A stretch of 64,000 nt of DNA from Azolla caroliniana. Taxonomy: Eukaryota; Polypodiophyta. The position numbers and the translations under genes were made by a program. Under the pieces are notes generated by a model. That model had not been told where the DNA came from. It did no database searches and saw only the letters and a list, made by a program, of their open reading frames with translations. The stretch covers positions 2,108,001 to 2,172,000 of the forward strand of contig JBHGNT010000006.1 of NCBI GenBank assembly GCA_043228905.1, read 5' to 3'. Below are positions 63,392 through 64,000 of this stretch, one piece after another (the first letter of the stretch is position 1; each line of letters begins with the position of its first letter).

Positions 63392-63593
63392 GCAACATGT
63401 GGAAGGTTATCAGATGCATATAAACTGTTTGAAGGGTTGAGATCCCTTAAAGTGGGTCTTGATCACATGGTTGTACATGACGACATGTTTATAAGTTCTG
63501 GAATCATGGATTAAGACATACAAAATGACCTTTATACCATAATGCTTTGATTGAGTTTTACATTGAATATGGAAAATAGAGGATGCTTGGTCA
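63392..63593 (+). pseudogene. Broken PPR (pentatricopeptide repeat) relic
   Basis: Plus-strand frame from 63392 reads ATCGRLSDAYKLFEGLRSL, then GLDHMVVHDDMFISSGIMD before a TAA at 63512. The reading then moves to another frame at 63529: LYHNALIEFYIEYGKIEDAW before a TAA at 63594. The phrases match PPR consensus (CGR-SDA-KLFE, then NALI-Y-K-GKIEDAW) with the expected spacing. There is one internal stop and one frameshift in 200 bp and no upstream start. Plant plastid and mitochondrial RNA-editing PPR genes often leave such relics. Confidence 0.6.
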
Positions 63594-64000
63594 TAATTTG
63601 TAAATGTGGGGGTAGATTGGATGCATGTGATGACCCAAAGGTGGCACTGGGAGATGTTGAATATAAACATGACGAGGAAGATTGATTTGGTTTGAACATA
63701 TGGCAAATTCATGGTATGTTTCAACTATTGAAGAAGTGTTCAATCAAGTCTATCAAAAGAAGGATTCATGGTTAGCTAGTGTCTTACACAAGACGGGTTG
63801 GGGAAGGATAATCATCTCCTTTCCATCATTTTGTATTTTGTAACTGATATGGGTTTTTTAAACTAATGGAAGGATATGTTTTTTAAAAATAAAATAAAAT
63901 AAGGAAGAGTTTTAATTTTAATAGCTAGCTTTTCATTGATAGTTTATTATCCTATTATTGTAATTGCTTAGGATTATCGATAAATGCCCTATTATTGAGT
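63594..64000. other. Right edge, nothing firmly recognised
   Basis: A 56-codon frame without an ATG (63673-63840, WFEHMANSWYVSTIEEVFNQ...) follows the PPR relic. It may be more of the same dead gene, or chance. AT-rich sequence fills the rest. Confidence 0.4.

Noticed and set aside
63410-63724. 104-residue minus-strand open frame
   Set aside because: It is antisense to the PPR-like plus-strand phrases and has no family resemblance itself.

Overview
This is a stretch of nuclear DNA from a land plant. The coding regions are split by GT-AG introns, and the proteins belong to plant families: a pectin-synthesis GAUT glycosyltransferase, a plant-type xyloglucan endotransglucosylase, a WAV3-like RING/VWA protein, a HYL1/DRB double-stranded-RNA-binding protein, and a DEAD-box helicase with the DESD box and plant-style telo-box leader. 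AT-rich spacers, dense AG/CT microsatellites and old LINE and Copia relics fit a repeat-rich plant genome. I cannot name the species. A non-flowering vascular plant is possible, but that is a guess. The window holds a 100-N assembly gap at 54176-54275.

Layout. 1-257 is a long imperfect foldback. 2058-6213 (+) is a complete 10-exon GAUT gene. 8066-8597 is a tandem repeat. 9466-13063 (-) is a complete 8-exon eIF4A-III gene with a probable intron just past its stop. 15072 to about 24181 (+) is a NUMOD3-type protein gene of at least six exons; its 5.5-kb fourth intron holds a decayed Copia element, a LINE fragment and AG-rich minisatellites. 28485-30782 (+) is a single-ORF RING-H2/VWA protein. 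39304-40493 (+) is a three-exon DRB gene, probably with a non-coding first exon near 37.0 kb, and with repeat arrays in its leader intron and just downstream. 43206-48727 (+) is a 13-exon MPP10 gene. 54276-54998 (-) is the first part of an XTH gene that runs into the gap. From 50 kb to the end there are two LINE remnants (about 50.7 and 61-62 kb), a low-complexity region (53.5-56.5 kb) and a broken PPR relic (63.4 kb).

How the genes relate. There is no operon logic; each gene has its own promoter. Two (GAUT, XTH) act on the cell wall. Three (eIF4A-III, MPP10, DRB) act in RNA metabolism: exon junction complex, small-subunit rRNA processing and small-RNA biogenesis. The RING/VWA protein is a likely ubiquitin ligase. 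Exon boundaries were set by hand from splice consensus, unbroken phase and resemblance to remembered family sequences. All coding exons of GAUT, eIF4A-III, DRB and MPP10 join in frame without a stop.

I found no convincing new multi-gene system. The observations most worth a second look are the foldback at the left edge, the acceptor-like repeats in the DRB leader intron, the intron 7 nt after the eIF4A-III stop, the Copia element with an internally duplicated integrase, the disagreement across the assembly gap in XTH, and the PPR relic.
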